Part shown: piece after piece, positions 37,457-50,257 of the stretch
How the letters are laid out: each line of letters starts with the position of its first letter
How positions within the stretch are numbered: position 1 is the first letter of the stretch
Source of the DNA: Rhytidiadelphus loreus
Taxonomy: Eukaryota > Streptophyta > Bryopsida > Hypnales > Hylocomiaceae
Assembly: GCA_947034895.1 (NCBI GenBank)
Contig: OX344764.1
Span: forward strand, 7,626,001-7,690,000
Direction of reading: 5' to 3'
DNA: 64,000 nt
Position numbers and translations under genes: made by a program
Notes under the pieces: model-generated
Seen by the model: only the letters and a program-made list of their open reading frames with translations
The model's database searches: none
Told to the model about the DNA's origin: nothing

Positions 37457-40400
37457 ATGGTGTCTGCGTTCTTTGGTAGCGAGCGCAGAACAATGGGTGT
37501 CGCTGTGATTCTCGTTTTGGTGATGCTCTTGTGTGTGGTCTCGGCGAACTCTGCAAGCCAAGGTACTGCACTCTCTTTTGTAGTTTGTTTAGTTTTTCGT
37601 TCAGGTCCGATTTTGCGTTCAATTACGATGTCGGAAGAATTAGATTTGAATTTCGTTCCACCTAGTTTCTTTGGTTTTCGGATTTGCAGTACTTAATGTT
37701 TTTTGCATTGGTCTTTGAAACCCTTCATAGATGACGATGGAACTATGACGGTGGTATACTTTGAGTGGAGAGCTGGATGGGCATCTTTGGTGCTGATGTG
37801 GCATTTCTACGTCGTTTTTTAAGAAGGTCCAATCTATCACAAATATGGTATCAAACGAAAATTCTTCAGTAAAATGGGATGTTGGATAGGAGATCGAAGA
37901 CTAAATGTCCAGCTTCATTCAGCTTCAGAATGTGTCCTTTTACAGTCGTCATAGATCTTCATGGATTTTATTTGTTTCTTTCGTTTTCGACTTCTTAGCT
38001 TTGGGGAGTCTCTTTCGTTTGATTATTCTGTCTGATTGTTTTGTTATTTTGTTTCTTTTGCAGATAGGAACGTGGGAAATGCTACTTCGGCTAATGCTAG
38101 CATAGCTCGTTACAGAAGTAATTTGGAATTGGCAGCTGCACTTAAGAACTTCACTCAACGTTGCAAGCACATATCTAGGCTTTATTCGTACGCTTTATTT
38201 CTGACTCTAATCCAAGAATTTTCTCTCTTTCAAATGGCACGAGGAATTTGTTCTATCTCTGTAGCAGTTATTGACATTTCTTGTACCGGAGTTAAGGAGA
38301 TCTAACTTTTTTTGGCACTTGCTTGTGTTGGTGGATGTTGGTGGATGCAGCATAGGGAATAGCACTCTTGGTGTACCCTTGGTAAGGACACACTTGGCCA
38401 TCTGAGTGTGCATCGGATTTCAAAGATTTTCGAGTTGAAATGAGTCATCTTCAATATGTTCGCAAGGATGAAAATACTGTACTAGGTTGTGAGGGTTCAG
38501 TGACCAAGCTAGACGTAGAAAGTTCACTTTAGAAGCTAATAGTTGATTACAGTAGGCTATGATTTTTTCTTTGTATTTGTTCATTTTTTTAATCTTCTTT
38601 GAAGCTTCCTAAATGATTTTATTCAGCTATAGGGTTAGAAATACCCTCCTTTGGTCATTTGAACAAATGAGGATATTGAGTTTGACAATTGCCATCTGAG
38701 AAAGTTTGCTGCGAAGCTTTTTTTGTCTGAACGGTTAGTCCTTGTTGTTTCTGGATGCAGTGGGCGTTGGAAATTTCAGACAAGCCTGGAGTTTCAGAAC
38801 CAGAACCTGCTTTTAAGGTATCTGGCTTTCTCAATTTTTCATCATAAGGTTTGACAAAGATCTTAGTCTTTTCAGAAACCTAGGATTGATTTTTTGATGC
38901 CTCAGTTTGTAGGAAACATGCATGGAGATGAGCCCCTTGGACGGGAGTTGGTGCTTCTGCTTGCAGCTTGGCTGTGCGACAATTATCTGAAAGACTCTAC
39001 GGTATGTTTCTCTTATGGATCTGCTGGATTTTCTGCGCCCAAAGTTTCAAGTGTCTTTAGTGAAAGTCTAATGTCCTGTTTTCCTTCTTGACTGCCTATC
39101 ACCACTGACACTGTCGAGGGTCATGTCCTTAACGTCAGATCACTTTGTAACACTTTGGATTTATTGCCCGAATGGGATTCTATCCAATTGAATGGCTCCC
39201 ATTTTCGTTGTAAATGGACGAGTAAGGTAAGTTGCGTCTCTATCCTTATTCATATTAAGCTGTGGTGGAAATTGATGCAGGCCAATCTTATCGTGGACAA
39301 GATGCATCTTCATCTACTCCCATCCATGAATCCAGATGGTTTTGCTGCAAAGACGGGTCCCACAAGGAATAACGCTCATGATATTGATCTCAACCGTGAT
39401 TTCCCTGATCAGGTGTGTCACCCTCGTCCTTGTTAAATGTAGTCTCTTAGTTTTGCTATCATCGTCTTGATCAACTTTCGGAGTGCTTGGTTGCATTCAG
39501 CACGGTGTAGCACATAAATTGCATTGCTTCTTTTTCTTGTTTTCGCGTTTCCTGGTGTAAACACGAGCACAGTCCATCTGAGAATGGAATCCATCGAAAG
39601 CGTAGTAAGATTCAGTTTCTTTTGTGTTCAGGTTTAGGTTCTGCTCAATCCTATTTGCAGCTCATTGTTTTTCGCAATTATATGTGTTCTCGCCGTCCTG
39701 ATCTGGAGCACTGTAATATTGACTCTCGTACACATCCAGTTTTTCCCTCAGAATAACAATGAGGAGAAGCGACAGTCTGAAACGCGTGGCGTGATGAACT
39801 GGATTCGTTCTACTCGTTTTACAGCATCAGCAAGTTTTCATGAGGTACATCTAATTAACATCCCTCGATGCATTTCGAGCTAGTTGGCCTCTTTCCAGGA
39901 TTGGTTTTCATTGTGAGATACTAAGCACTCACAGTAATAGTGCCTCAATAAAATCCTGTGGTTGCATGTAGCTTTGTTACTCAGTCAAAACAAGCATGCT
40001 TATTATGATCATATTGGTTACAGGGGGCACTCGTTGCTAACTACCCATATGACGGCAATCGCGAAATAAAGTGCGTACTGATCACTTGAACAGAATTGTT
40101 TCTGATCTTTGCAGTGTTTCAATCCCTATTTCTGATCTTCTGCAAGAATGTTCATCCTGCAAACGCATGCTCTAAAGTTCCAACTATTTTTTCCTTATAA
40201 TTGCATGGGCTGTGCAGTAATAAGTATGCTGTGTCACCAGATGACAGCACTTTCAGATATCTAGCTGGCGTGTATGCTAGCAACCACCCTTTGATGTCCA
40301 AGAGCAAGGAGTTTGTTGGTGGTGTTACAAATGGTGCTGCTTGGTAAGTTGAATTCCTCGTTTCGTGGCCTCTGAGAAATTATCGGTTGATAAAGCGCTG

Positions 40401-42446
40401 TCGTTTTTGGGATCCCTTATAATGTCAATACTTGAATTAGAAAGGTACTCACATGAGTGAATCCCAGGTTCTCGCCCAGTTTACTCTGGTTCTTAGAGCG
40501 CAGAACTGGTTATTTCTCTAGCGCCTGTAAGCATCCACACAATGTAAAGCAATATTAAAGGGTAAAACATCTAGGTTTGCAGTCTTTCAGCTGGCTTGAT
40601 TTCTACTCAATGATTTGAGATCTCGTGCTTATGCATTAAAAACCATCTTTCAGAAGTTTAGCAAAGTATGTCAGTCTCGAGAGAACCTCAAGCGCCTTCT
40701 CAATTTTAGAATGAATTCCAGTGGGAACCTGAGTAGCAACCAGGATTGAATTCTTACAAATTTTCCATTATTTTCTTTAATTGCGTTTGACGTAATTCGC
40801 AGTAAAGCAATGTTTATTTAACTGTGTTTTATGTCTTGAATCAGAAGTATTATCAATATGGGATCAATGTGACTGAAATATGTGTTTCTGTAGGTACCCA
40901 CTGTATGGAGGCATGCAGGATTGGAACTACCTACATGGAAATTGCTTAGAGCTCACCTTAGAAATGAATGAAAATAAGTGGCCTCCTCCCATCCAGGTGC
41001 GATTTTGCCTCGAACATCATAGAGATTGACCTGATCAGATTTATTCAATTTGGAGATGAATTATAATTCGTTTTCTTCTGTTTTCACAACTGGTGCGATT
41101 GTCTTGGTATTAATTTTATTTGCATTGAGGAGCAAAGACTGTCTGTTTGGCAGGTTCCTCAGATCTGGAGTGAACATCGCAAAAGCATGTTAGAACTTGT
41201 GGCAGCTACAATCACGGTGGGTAATGACGGGTTCTGTAAACCCTGACAGAAAACTGAAGCCCGAGTCAAATCTTAAGAGACTAGTTGCTTAGTGCTTTGA
41301 TTTGGCGATGTGCCACGTGTGCAAACGCTATTTTAAGGTAAAACTGAAGACAGTAGAGTACTGCTACCTGAACTTTGGAAAGATAGTGAATAATGACAAG
41401 CAAGTAACTGAATCTAGTGGTTGTTCGAATTTCAGTCAGGAGTACATGGGCGTATCATGTCATCAAGGAAAGGACAGCCTTTGGCAGCTTCAATTAGCGT
41501 CAACGGCATAAGCCATTCAGTACGTCTTTTCCCCATTCTACTTTCTTGAATTCCTGCTAATTGTTTCCGTTTTTAAGAGGGTTTGGACATTAATCGATGA
41601 TTGCAATGTGTGGTTTTGTCATTCGTCACTCTTGCCACAAACATGCATATTCAATACCTTCAAATCAACATTTTGCTAGCGTCCTTGTGCTATGAAGAAT
41701 ACCCAGGACAAATTGTTTTCGCTTCGAGTCCTGAATCTATTTGTCACTTTCATTCTATCAGGGCTGATCAGGAAGTAGGTTGTAAGTTTTGTTCTGTTTG
41801 GTGAATGCTACGATGAGTACATAGAAGGTAATCATACATTTGACATTTCCAGATGAATTGACCTTTTCCAGATGAAAGCAAGTGTAGAATTTGGAGACTA
41901 TCACCGCCTTCTAGCGCCGGGGCAAGTTTACGAAGGTGAGTTTTAGAAGCAGGTGTCCTCTCTTGTCCGTTGTATTAATTTGACATTGATATCAATGTTG
42001 TTGTTATGCTTTTCCGAGTATGTAAATTTTTGAACCGTTATCTCGGATATGCAGTGACAGCAAGCATGGCGGGGTACTTGAGCCGCAGTACTCATGTATT
42101 TCTTCCCAATCATACTGCCATAATGCTGGACTTCATCCTCGATCCATTACCTGATGATGCTATCACCATCCCCGGAGCTCCAGAAACGGAGTCTGGAAGA
42201 AAAACAGCAGGAGAGAAAACGCCAGACACTAATGATTCAGTAGAATTGGTTGTGCAGAAACCAACAAAGACATCCAGGAAAGAATTACCTGTAGGGGAAG
42301 AAATATGGCTAGCATCAGGAACTCCGTTCCTTTTGATGTTTTTTTTGCCTCTAGTTTCGATCGCAGCTGTTGTAGTTTGTCTGTTGCTCACATCACGAGG
42401 CAGCTTTCGCTTTCAAGCGGCACGTCAGAGATTGTATAGAGTGTAG
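37457..42446 (+). CDS. SOL1: Zinc carboxypeptidase D, SOL1-like (M14 family)
   Basis: A membrane-anchored metallocarboxypeptidase that trims C-terminal basic residues; the Arabidopsis relative SOL1 processes CLE peptides. The 509-residue protein is assembled from 14 exons: 37457-37562, 38064-38187, 38351-38381, 38761-38817, 38906-39001, 39281-39412, 39740-39844, 40024-40070, 40218-40343, 40894-40996, 41154-41216, 41436-41519, 41872-41935 and 42055-42446. All introns are GT..AG and every phase closes. An N-terminal hydrophobic signal (about 13-32) precedes the catalytic domain. Zinc ligands are H112 and E115 in HGDEPLGRE and H216 in SFHEGALVANYPYD; the catalytic Glu is E298 in LELTLE. A transthyretin-like domain follows, then a transmembrane helix at about 471-491 and a short basic tail. 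Exon 3 is a 31-bp microexon. The gene looks intact. Confidence 0.92.
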
Positions 42447-43982
42447 GGAATGGAGGGAATAGATTGGGATATTATGTAGGATAATTGTCTCTGCATATGT
42501 TGGAGATAACCATTAGAAGAAAGTTGCAGAAGATACTGATGAAGCGGTGTTGGGTGTATGAAGACATCAAAAGCTTCATGAGGTGTTTGGAATTGAAGGT
42601 AAGTTGACAACTTGTCACCATTGTGGTGATTTAGATTTGAAATAAGAGAGACGACCCTAAATGCTGGGCCAAACATAAGATAGGCATACCCTTGTGCAAC
42701 ACCATCCCAATCCCTTTGGAGACAGCTAAACTACAAACTACTAGTGGTGTTCAAAACTACTCTTGTGGTGATCCAATTTCAACAAAAAATTTCCTCAAGT
42801 CAACACTAATTTTGAGAAGTAAGCAATGGGAGATGAAGAGTTCTTTGGGGCAATCAATGAGAGTTGAAGCATTTTGTATTTCAAGGATGTTTGATTTAAG
42901 GATAGTCTAGTGTCAATAGTAGGTGTTCTTGGGACTCCTACTTTGAAAATTTGTAGTTTATTTACACAACCTTTGAAAATTCTCAAACCAATTGCATTCA
43001 CTTCCACTTACATTTGCACCTTTGTGTGATTTTTTTCCAATTTGTGTTTAAGAGATGTTGAATCTCAAAGAAGTGTATGTTTTAGATGAGGATGACTTAT
43101 ATGGCCCATTCATCACATTCACCTAGTGCTTTCATCTTGTATGAGATTATTGTTTCTTTGGGGAAGCTTGTTTTGACAATACTTGTCAATTTTGCTCATT
43201 TTAATCTGAAGATTGCACTCTTAGATTTTGATGAAATTTTGTAGAGAGGTTCAAAATTAAATACATGCCAAGATCTTATAGTTACTTTATTAAATTGTGT
43301 CAAGATAGAAGCATTTTGAATGCATTTGTGAGCAAGTGTTATTTTTTGGCTATTAATGCCTCACCTTAAAGCATTCAAAGTTTAGTAGCAATTTACATGA
43401 AAAACACATAATATCACCTATATTATTTTTATGCTTCATTTAGAATTGAGTTACTAATGTAGTTCACTATTTTTTTATAAAAACTTTGTTTAAGCACATG
43501 GTTTTGGATTTTGGGTTTTTTTTACTAAGGACTTTGAATTCATCAAAGTGTAGTGTAGACATGTATGTCATCATGTGATGCTAGGATTTTCATAAACATA
43601 TTTATAAAAGAATGTTATTAGAAGAAAAACAATACATTCAAATTGTGCAACAATCTTTAAATATTGTATTTTTATTCCATTTTCATTAAATAGTTGTCTT
43701 TTTCTATTGTAGAAACTCAACTAAGATTTTCACATGTAATGAAGTAATTCAATTAAAAGAAATCAATATGAAGGTGTAAAACCATCCAACATGTTTGTTT
43801 GAAATTATAAAAGTTATTTTTTAAATTATTTTAGCCTAAGTACATTTTTATCAAATTTGAGGAAGTTCAACTTTTGGAATTCAAGTTTCATTCGGATTTG
43901 AAGCTTTTTAGAAAAATTTGAATCACATCATGTACTATTATTCTACAAATATATTGATTCAAAAATAATTCAAGTATAACCC
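42447..43982. other. SOL1 3' flank and AT-rich left flank of the large element
   Basis: The first few hundred bases probably include the SOL1 3' untranslated region. The remainder is AT-rich with no gene, and holds one copy (43071-43143) of a repeat also present at 61017-61089. Confidence 0.45.
43071..43143 (+). repeat. Direct repeat, copy 1
   Basis: About 73 bp matching 61017-61089 with few differences, sharing AAGTGTATGTTTTAGATGAG, ATTCATCACATTCACC and GCTTTCAT. The copies lie on both sides of the large element, outside its terminal repeats. Confidence 0.8.
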
Positions 43983-44034
43983 ATATTTAACTATTTATGG
44001 ACAAATTGACGAATTATGGACAAATTCATAGTCC
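43983..44034 (+). repeat. Left terminal inverted repeat of the large element
   Basis: Reads ATATTTAACTA, a 19-bp extra segment, then ATTATGGACAAATTCATAGTCC. Without the extra segment it matches the reverse complement of 57238-57270 at 32 of 33 positions. The extra piece repeats TTATGGACAAATT, so it is a local duplication. Confidence 0.8.
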
Positions 44035-44875
44035 ATAATGACCTTGAAAATAGAATAATATAATTCAAATGATGTAAAAGTGTCGGCTGGCCACCCATAC
44101 AATGATAAAGAGAATTGCAATACTAACAAAATGCTTTAATGGCAAACAATTCGCTTTGAAAAGAAACAGTAGTGATTTATTAATTTTGCCGGCTTCAGAA
44201 TGTGATAGCAGAAGAGACGCCTATAACCGTGCAACCGAAGTCCCGGCGAATCCCAATCAATGTCTGATGATTCCATCCCGGAACCAAGACATGTATCGGC
44301 ATTCAGCCGATAAGACAAGGAGGTTAACGATCGCCGCCATTAGTAAAGACAACAGTAATCATACGTGGTCTAAAATTCAGGAATCCTGGAGCGCACTATA
44401 GAAAGTAAGTAGGAAATTCGTCCCCAGAGGAGGTTGATATAAATTTATTAATTGAAAAACGAGACATACATATCCGATGCAACTCCCACTTGAAAAGAGC
44501 ACTTTGAAGACGAATGACAAAAAATATCTTCTACATAATTGCTGTGCTGACGGAAGTATATTTTGTCGGCGGGCAGCCGATACATATTGTACATATCAAA
44601 GTCTATACCGAATAGATTTCAGAATTGAAGCTACAGCCGACATAGTGCCGAAAATGAGAAAAACCAATGTGCAGAACCGTGAAATCATCCCGAAAGAAGA
44701 TTATCCGGTTCATAGAAAAAAATGATCAGCATGCAGAGCAGTCAACTGTATCGGCTGGCAGCCGACAGATGCATCGGAGTCCCGTATCCGAGAAGCGGAG
44801 TGATGATGCAATACCACCATGACTCGAAAGTGTCGTATCGGCTGGCAGCCGATAGGATAGAGAAGTGTGGTGGGG
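44035..44875. other. Left subterminal region of the large element
   Basis: Holds five palindrome copies (44081 partial, 44294, 44564, 44749, 44836) and a half-site at 44634. An open frame at 44102-44401 resembles nothing known. The region is probably the 3' flank of the leftward gene. Confidence 0.5.
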
Positions 44876-47800
44876 TTAATCATCTCCCTCATCATCTACA
44901 TCCTTGTCCACAGTTGCACCTGATGCCTCTAGATTTGCAATCGCAGCAGCAATCGAGGCCTCCGGGATAACATGAGACGTGGGGGGTCCTTTCTTTGCAT
45001 GCGAGGGCATTCTATGTGAGTATAGGACAATGTTGACATGAACCATCTGCGGCAGACAGAGTTCCTTGTGCCACCTCCGAGTCCAGCATTCCCTCGCCAC
45101 AAGCGCTTTTCCCTCCCTCTTGGCTTTCATTGGAGTCCACCACTCTATCTTGAAATTCCCATACGTTGGTCCTGGAGTCATGTCCACACACTCGAGTACC
45201 CTATCCAGCCAAACCGGCAGGTAATTGTTTTGACATGGTTGGCAAAGAACAAAGTCCCCTAGCAGGACATCCCTGAATGGATTGAACGTCAACCTTGGTC
45301 TGTCCTTGGCAGGACCGCAGTATGGAGTTGGCTCAGATTCGTCCTCCGGCGTGGTGTCCACTGGATTATTTGGATCCGCCTCGTCCTGTGTGAAAGCAGT
45401 TCCATGATCCCTTGTCCAGTCAGAGAGCGGCCACAATCCCTCTTGAAGCAATGCTGGAGTTTGTGGCAACGGCGAGTTAATCTCCGATAGAATTCTTTCC
45501 CAGTAAGCAACGCAATCTGCCATCTCCTCTGCGTATCGCTTGTTTCTTGCAATTCCCGATTTCCAGAATTCAATGTACTTAGCGATTCCATTTTTGATGA
45601 AGGATTGTTTTTCATTGCATTCAGTAGCCCTTGCGACTTCTTTCTCTGCATTTTGTCTTCTAGGATTAATGTCCACATTTCCCCAGAGTGCCTTGAATGG
45701 CACCGGTTGTGGGTCCCCCTGTGGAATGTTGGGTCTCCCATCTTTGTCCGCGGTCCACATTTTGACGGGCGGCCCTGGAGGCAGCCATGATGAGTCCGTG
45801 GTCCTTATTTTGTACCTCATGACCGGCCATCCACGATCATCTCCAGCCTCGACGACGTAGAATTTGAAGAGGTGTTTGTCTCCAAGCCCGATGATCTTGT
45901 TCACCCCATCATGATGGAAGCCCTTGAGGAATGATTTGAAGTCCGCCACTTTCTGCACAAACTCCGGAATGAAGGCCACAGTCTTCTGTGAATCCATGAA
46001 CGCCTTCATGAGATCAACAAGCACGTAGGTGTTTTTCCTTTTGATTAGTTTCGAGAGATAACTGAAGTGCGCGTCGATGTCTTCGTGCGTGTGCCCGACA
46101 ATGAGAAACCCGACAGTAACTTCTTTGAAAATTCGCTTGGCAGTGAGCAAAGAGCAGAAAGCCATGAGGAACCTATTTTTATTGTCTTTTGCGGAGTTGT
46201 CAAGTTGCAAGAATAGTTTTCTAGGAAGTGGAACATGAGGTCGTCATGTTTGTGGAGTGTTCGTAACTTTCCCTGCGGCCTCAGGAACGGAGGAGTTGCA
46301 CCTCGATTTCCCATGGAGCAGAGCCTCGAAGAAGCTATTCTGTGGCGGAGTGGAGAAGAGTATCTTGGATTCCCGAACAGGTGGCCTCTCGAGAGCTCTG
46401 AGTACCCTGCACAGCGACGATATAGTGAAATTTGAATCCCCCGGCCAGAGTGATGTGGAGTAATGAGCATATGCGCCATCTCCATGTCCATGAGTGAGCA
46501 TGCCGGTACATGAGATTGGAATCTGCCCTAGCCCAGCGGTGGCTTTGGTTATGCGCTGCATCCTCGGAATCGCAGTCTTTGTGGTGTCCATTTTGTCATG
46601 AATAATGCAGAGGAACTCTGATGGATTTTGCACCGACTGTGTAGTCCATCCACTATATACATTTCTACAAGCGCGTTGGTAATTGAGATGTTTCTCTCTG
46701 TCCTCGACTAGGGCTTGCCACTCATCGCAACCTCTCGGATACTTCGCAATGAACTCAACTAGGAAGTCGCATTCTGTGCATTTCGAGAAATTGCTCCCCA
46801 CAGCCTTGACCTCTACGTTTTTGAAATGTGCTTTCCTGAGGCGACTGATTGCAGACTGCGATACCGGCTTCATATTACATATACCATTGACCTGTTTGAC
46901 ATAACTCGTTGAATAAGTTTCCGAGAGTGGCTAAACAGCTCTATCGGCCGGCAGCCGACAGAGTTGCAACGGATGGACGAATAAGAGAAGTGATCTATGA
47001 CAGAAGCGCATGGAAAGGAATTTGAAGGCAGAAAATGATGGTATCGGCTGGCAGCCGACATGAGGAGCTATGTATTGAATAAGCAGAGGCAAATAATGAA
47101 CTTACATAATTAACTTGTTCGCGCATGTGATCCCAATTCATAGCAGAGGGGACGACCTTGAGGTTGTCTACGCGTTTATTTCCAACCAGTCTAAACTCGT
47201 TGGGCATCTGGTCCACGTTTTCGTTGATGATCGTCATGAGAGTTGCTTGAGCCTGAACTGTTTGCGGCCTTAGTCTTCGAGCCCCTGCATTTCCATGCGA
47301 TCCGCTAACAGATCCTCCAACGGCCACAGCCTTGTAGACATGATAGGCCGACCTCGAGACCCCGTGAATGATATACCAAGCGTTCTCGTAGACGTCTGTG
47401 TTTGCAAGAGTAATGAATTTTTTTCCAGGAATAACACCTGCATGAAGTTGACTCTGCACCGCATATGCCATCTCCCTCCTGGTCTCAAATGTGCAAGCAA
47501 AGAACTTCCGTCGTATATTTCTGGTGTCCTCCCAGGGAAACGTCTGGCAACATCTGAGCTTGCAGCACGTTTGCGAGCTGACCTTGCGTATGTCCATGTC
47601 CGAGGTCTTCAACTGTAGTTTGGACAAGCTTTCGGTATTCCTGGGAATGACCTTTCTACGCACCGACCGGTATGGATTCTTTGGTACTCCCTGCATTCCA
47701 TTGTCGTCTGACACATTCAAGAGAGCAGCCTCCGAGCATAGCGTGACAATTTCAGAGAGTAGCCTTCCTCCTTCCAATCTTGCATGTGATAACCTCCAGC

Positions 47801-49040
47801 GCATGGTTGTCATTTGCAGTGCCTCATTGTCCGATACGAACATGACTCCGACATCCGAATCTCCGAGGACGTCATCGTCGCAGGCTTCGTTTGGCAGGCA
47901 GACTTGGATAATCGCTCTTCCGAATATCGAGAAGTCGTCATTGAGAAGTTCACAATATTGGTTTCTCTACAGAGGTCTATCCGGGATTGGTAGCCCGGAC
48001 TGCAATCCATCCGAGTTACAGCTGATATTTCCACTTCTCATATTTTCCCTAGACGCATCCGCATGAACGAAGCTGTCCCCAGCGCTTGTTTCGGACCCGC
48101 CCTCGTTGGAGGTACTGTGACCATGAACATTGGGAGGGTCATCTTCGTACCCGCGGCTGTCATCGTCCGTGGAGTAGAGCCTATCCTCTCGATCGTCCTC
48201 ATCTGATGCATTGTCAGGAATGGGTCCTTGAGCCGGCTCTCGAAACTCTTCCGGCGGATCATTGGAGCTACCTCCACTTTCGCATTTCGCAAGTAGTTGT
48301 GGCTGCATCATATGGGTCTCTGGTGAACCTATCGGCTGGCAGCCGACATTCCTGCTAGACACATTGGAGGTCTCGATCGGTCTGACTTTGTAACCACTCC
48401 AGAGTATTCTGTATCCAACACAACATCTGAGTGTCATGAATTTCGGAATTTCGCAGTAGGCAATGTGATCCATGAAGTCGTCGACGACCTGCAGTAGTTT
48501 GACAACGAGGAAGAAGCTGTGCGGAACGCGGAAGCCTTCCCAGAATCCCTTAGGAGAGCACTCTACAATTGTTCCCACTCCAGCATATACCAGTTCCGGG
48601 CCCACAGTTTGCAGGAGTGCAACATCCATATTCACAGTCAGTGATAGGAATTGTTGAATTGGTTTTTCATCCTTGTTGACTTGTATCGGCTGCCGGCCGA
48701 CACGAGCGCATGTAGACCCGTCCGCTTCAGCGTAGGGATAGATGTTGTCTGCCTCCCAGATGATTGACCTTCCTGGGCAGTGTCTGAGGAAGACCAAGTC
48801 TCCCTCAGGAAACGGAATAGGCATGTCCAAATTTTGTGGAACATCTAGGACATGAACGCGCACGAGGTAGGGATCGCGGTTCACCACCCCTTCTACGACC
48901 GCCCTTCCAGCGTAATAGAGTCCTTCGAGGGTAAGGGCAACCACTACACCCTTCCCTATTTTTATTCTCCTGGAGCCACCGTTTTTAGTAAATGCTTCTA
49001 TAGGACTCATGTCCAAACCCATATCAGCAGATCCACTCAT
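44876..49040 (-). pseudogene. DUF7869-type element protein, two premature stops
   Basis: Two exons, 49040-47106 and 46891-44876, joined by a GT..AG intron (46892-47105) that keeps frame; 1316 residues if stops are ignored. The ATG is at 49040. The N-terminal third (DPYLVRVHVLDVP, DLVFLRHCPGRSIIW) is weakly like DUF8039 of transposon proteins. An acidic Ser-rich linker follows, then a Cys-rich segment (SSQTCCKLRCC), a second Cys motif (CTECDFL) and the DUF7869 core LQLDNSAKDNKNRF...VGFLIVGHTHEDID. DUF7869 is found in multicopy, transposon-like genes; its biochemical role is unproved, but the ordered Asp/His residues suggest a nuclease-like fold. In-frame TAG (47967-47969) and TGA (46244-46246) interrupt it. 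The TAG could instead be the end of a short intron. Two palindrome copies (48330, 48684) are translated in frame as GCQPIG and GRQPIQ. Confidence 0.72.
46892..47105 (-). other. Intron of the DUF7869-type gene carrying two palindromes
   Basis: Donor TAT|GTAAGT and acceptor CAAACAG|GTC give in-frame joining of ..REQVNY to VNGICNMKPVSQS... Palindrome cores occur at 46942 and 47042. Confidence 0.75.
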
Positions 49041-50257
49041 GACGTAGAATTGGCGACAACGCCTACAATATTTGTGCTAACCCTTCTCACGGAACTCGAG
49101 CCACTTTATCGGCTGGCAGCCGATACAGCCGTCTACCAGCTGCTAGACGACTTTCACTATCGTGGAGGATTCTCTAATGAATCCACGTGGATATGGACTC
49201 CACTTCCTATCGGCTGGCAGCCGACAGGAAGTCTTGTACGGACAATAGTAGAACCCTAATCCGCGCAGACGAAAACATGTGAATCATGGACATTGCTAGA
49301 TTTTGAACATGCTGATCTAGGTAGTCTGCATTGAATCCCAGTCCAGACCTGGGCATGTATCTGGACCACAGATGCGACAGAAAATGCAGAAAATCAGCCA
49401 GAACAGAAATTTCTAGCTATGGCCTTGATTAATTCCTGAACTACTTGTGCAACGCACTGCAAACTACTGCAATCCCCTGATATGCCTGCATTCTAGAAAT
49501 CTATTACATTGCTCTGCATTCCAGTGTACACTACTGCATTGCCAGGCATTCCACTCAATCCACTGCAAACCACTCCAAATCAATTCATAGAAGACCAATG
49601 CAAGCCCCCGCAATCCACTTCTCCCTAACGGTTCTTGGACGGTTTGAGTGCGTGTAAGTGGCAAATGAAGGCGAAAGAATGAAATGCTCTGGAAATTGAA
49701 CCTAAAAAGGAGGCCAAAGATTGATTTTGGCGCTAGAAATTTGAATCTGGAGGAGGAGGATGTTGTGGTGATTGCAAAAGAGACAGGTACAACCGTTTAG
49801 AGATCGTGGTGGGAAACGTACGCATCTCTCTGCAATGAGTGTTCGTTACTTGGTTGTCCTCGGTTGAAGGTGGAGTACTTGAATTTGGATGCAAAGCCGT
49901 GGATGGATGTAATCATTGGATGAATGCATTAGGTTTGTAATGATGGTTCTCCCGGTTGGCAGCCGTCACTTCAGTGTGGGGGGGGGTATACTCCTCAGGC
50001 CACTTTCATTTTCTCTCATTTGCAATCTACTCTCTTGCTCTCTCGTTCTCTTCCTCTCTCCCACGTTCTCTTTCTCAACGGCTTGCAGCCGACACTGCGT
50101 CACAGCAACCGCGTCGATGCATCAGCCGTGGCGTGCTTCCAACCTCAACCGATAGGATTTCTTCGGCAGCCGACAGAGGAGGAGTGCAGGCGGGACGGGA
50201 TTCTGAGCAGCCGACACAATATTCTACCCAGCCGATAAGCAGCTCACTCCTACGGCG
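49041..50257. promoter_or_regulatory. Divergent promoter region of the large element
   Basis: Separates the two oppositely transcribed gene blocks. Palindrome cores lie at 49107, 49208, 49951 and 50077, with half-sites near 50165, 50208 and 50226, the densest noncoding cluster in the element. A long pyrimidine tract (about 50005-50075) precedes the rightward gene and resembles a plant 5' leader or initiator region. Bidirectional promoter function is inferred from layout. Confidence 0.5.

Noticed and set aside
39155..39228. Possible extra exon of the SOL1-like gene
   Set aside because: The adjoining exons (38906-39001 and 39281-39412) already join in phase and match the family without it.
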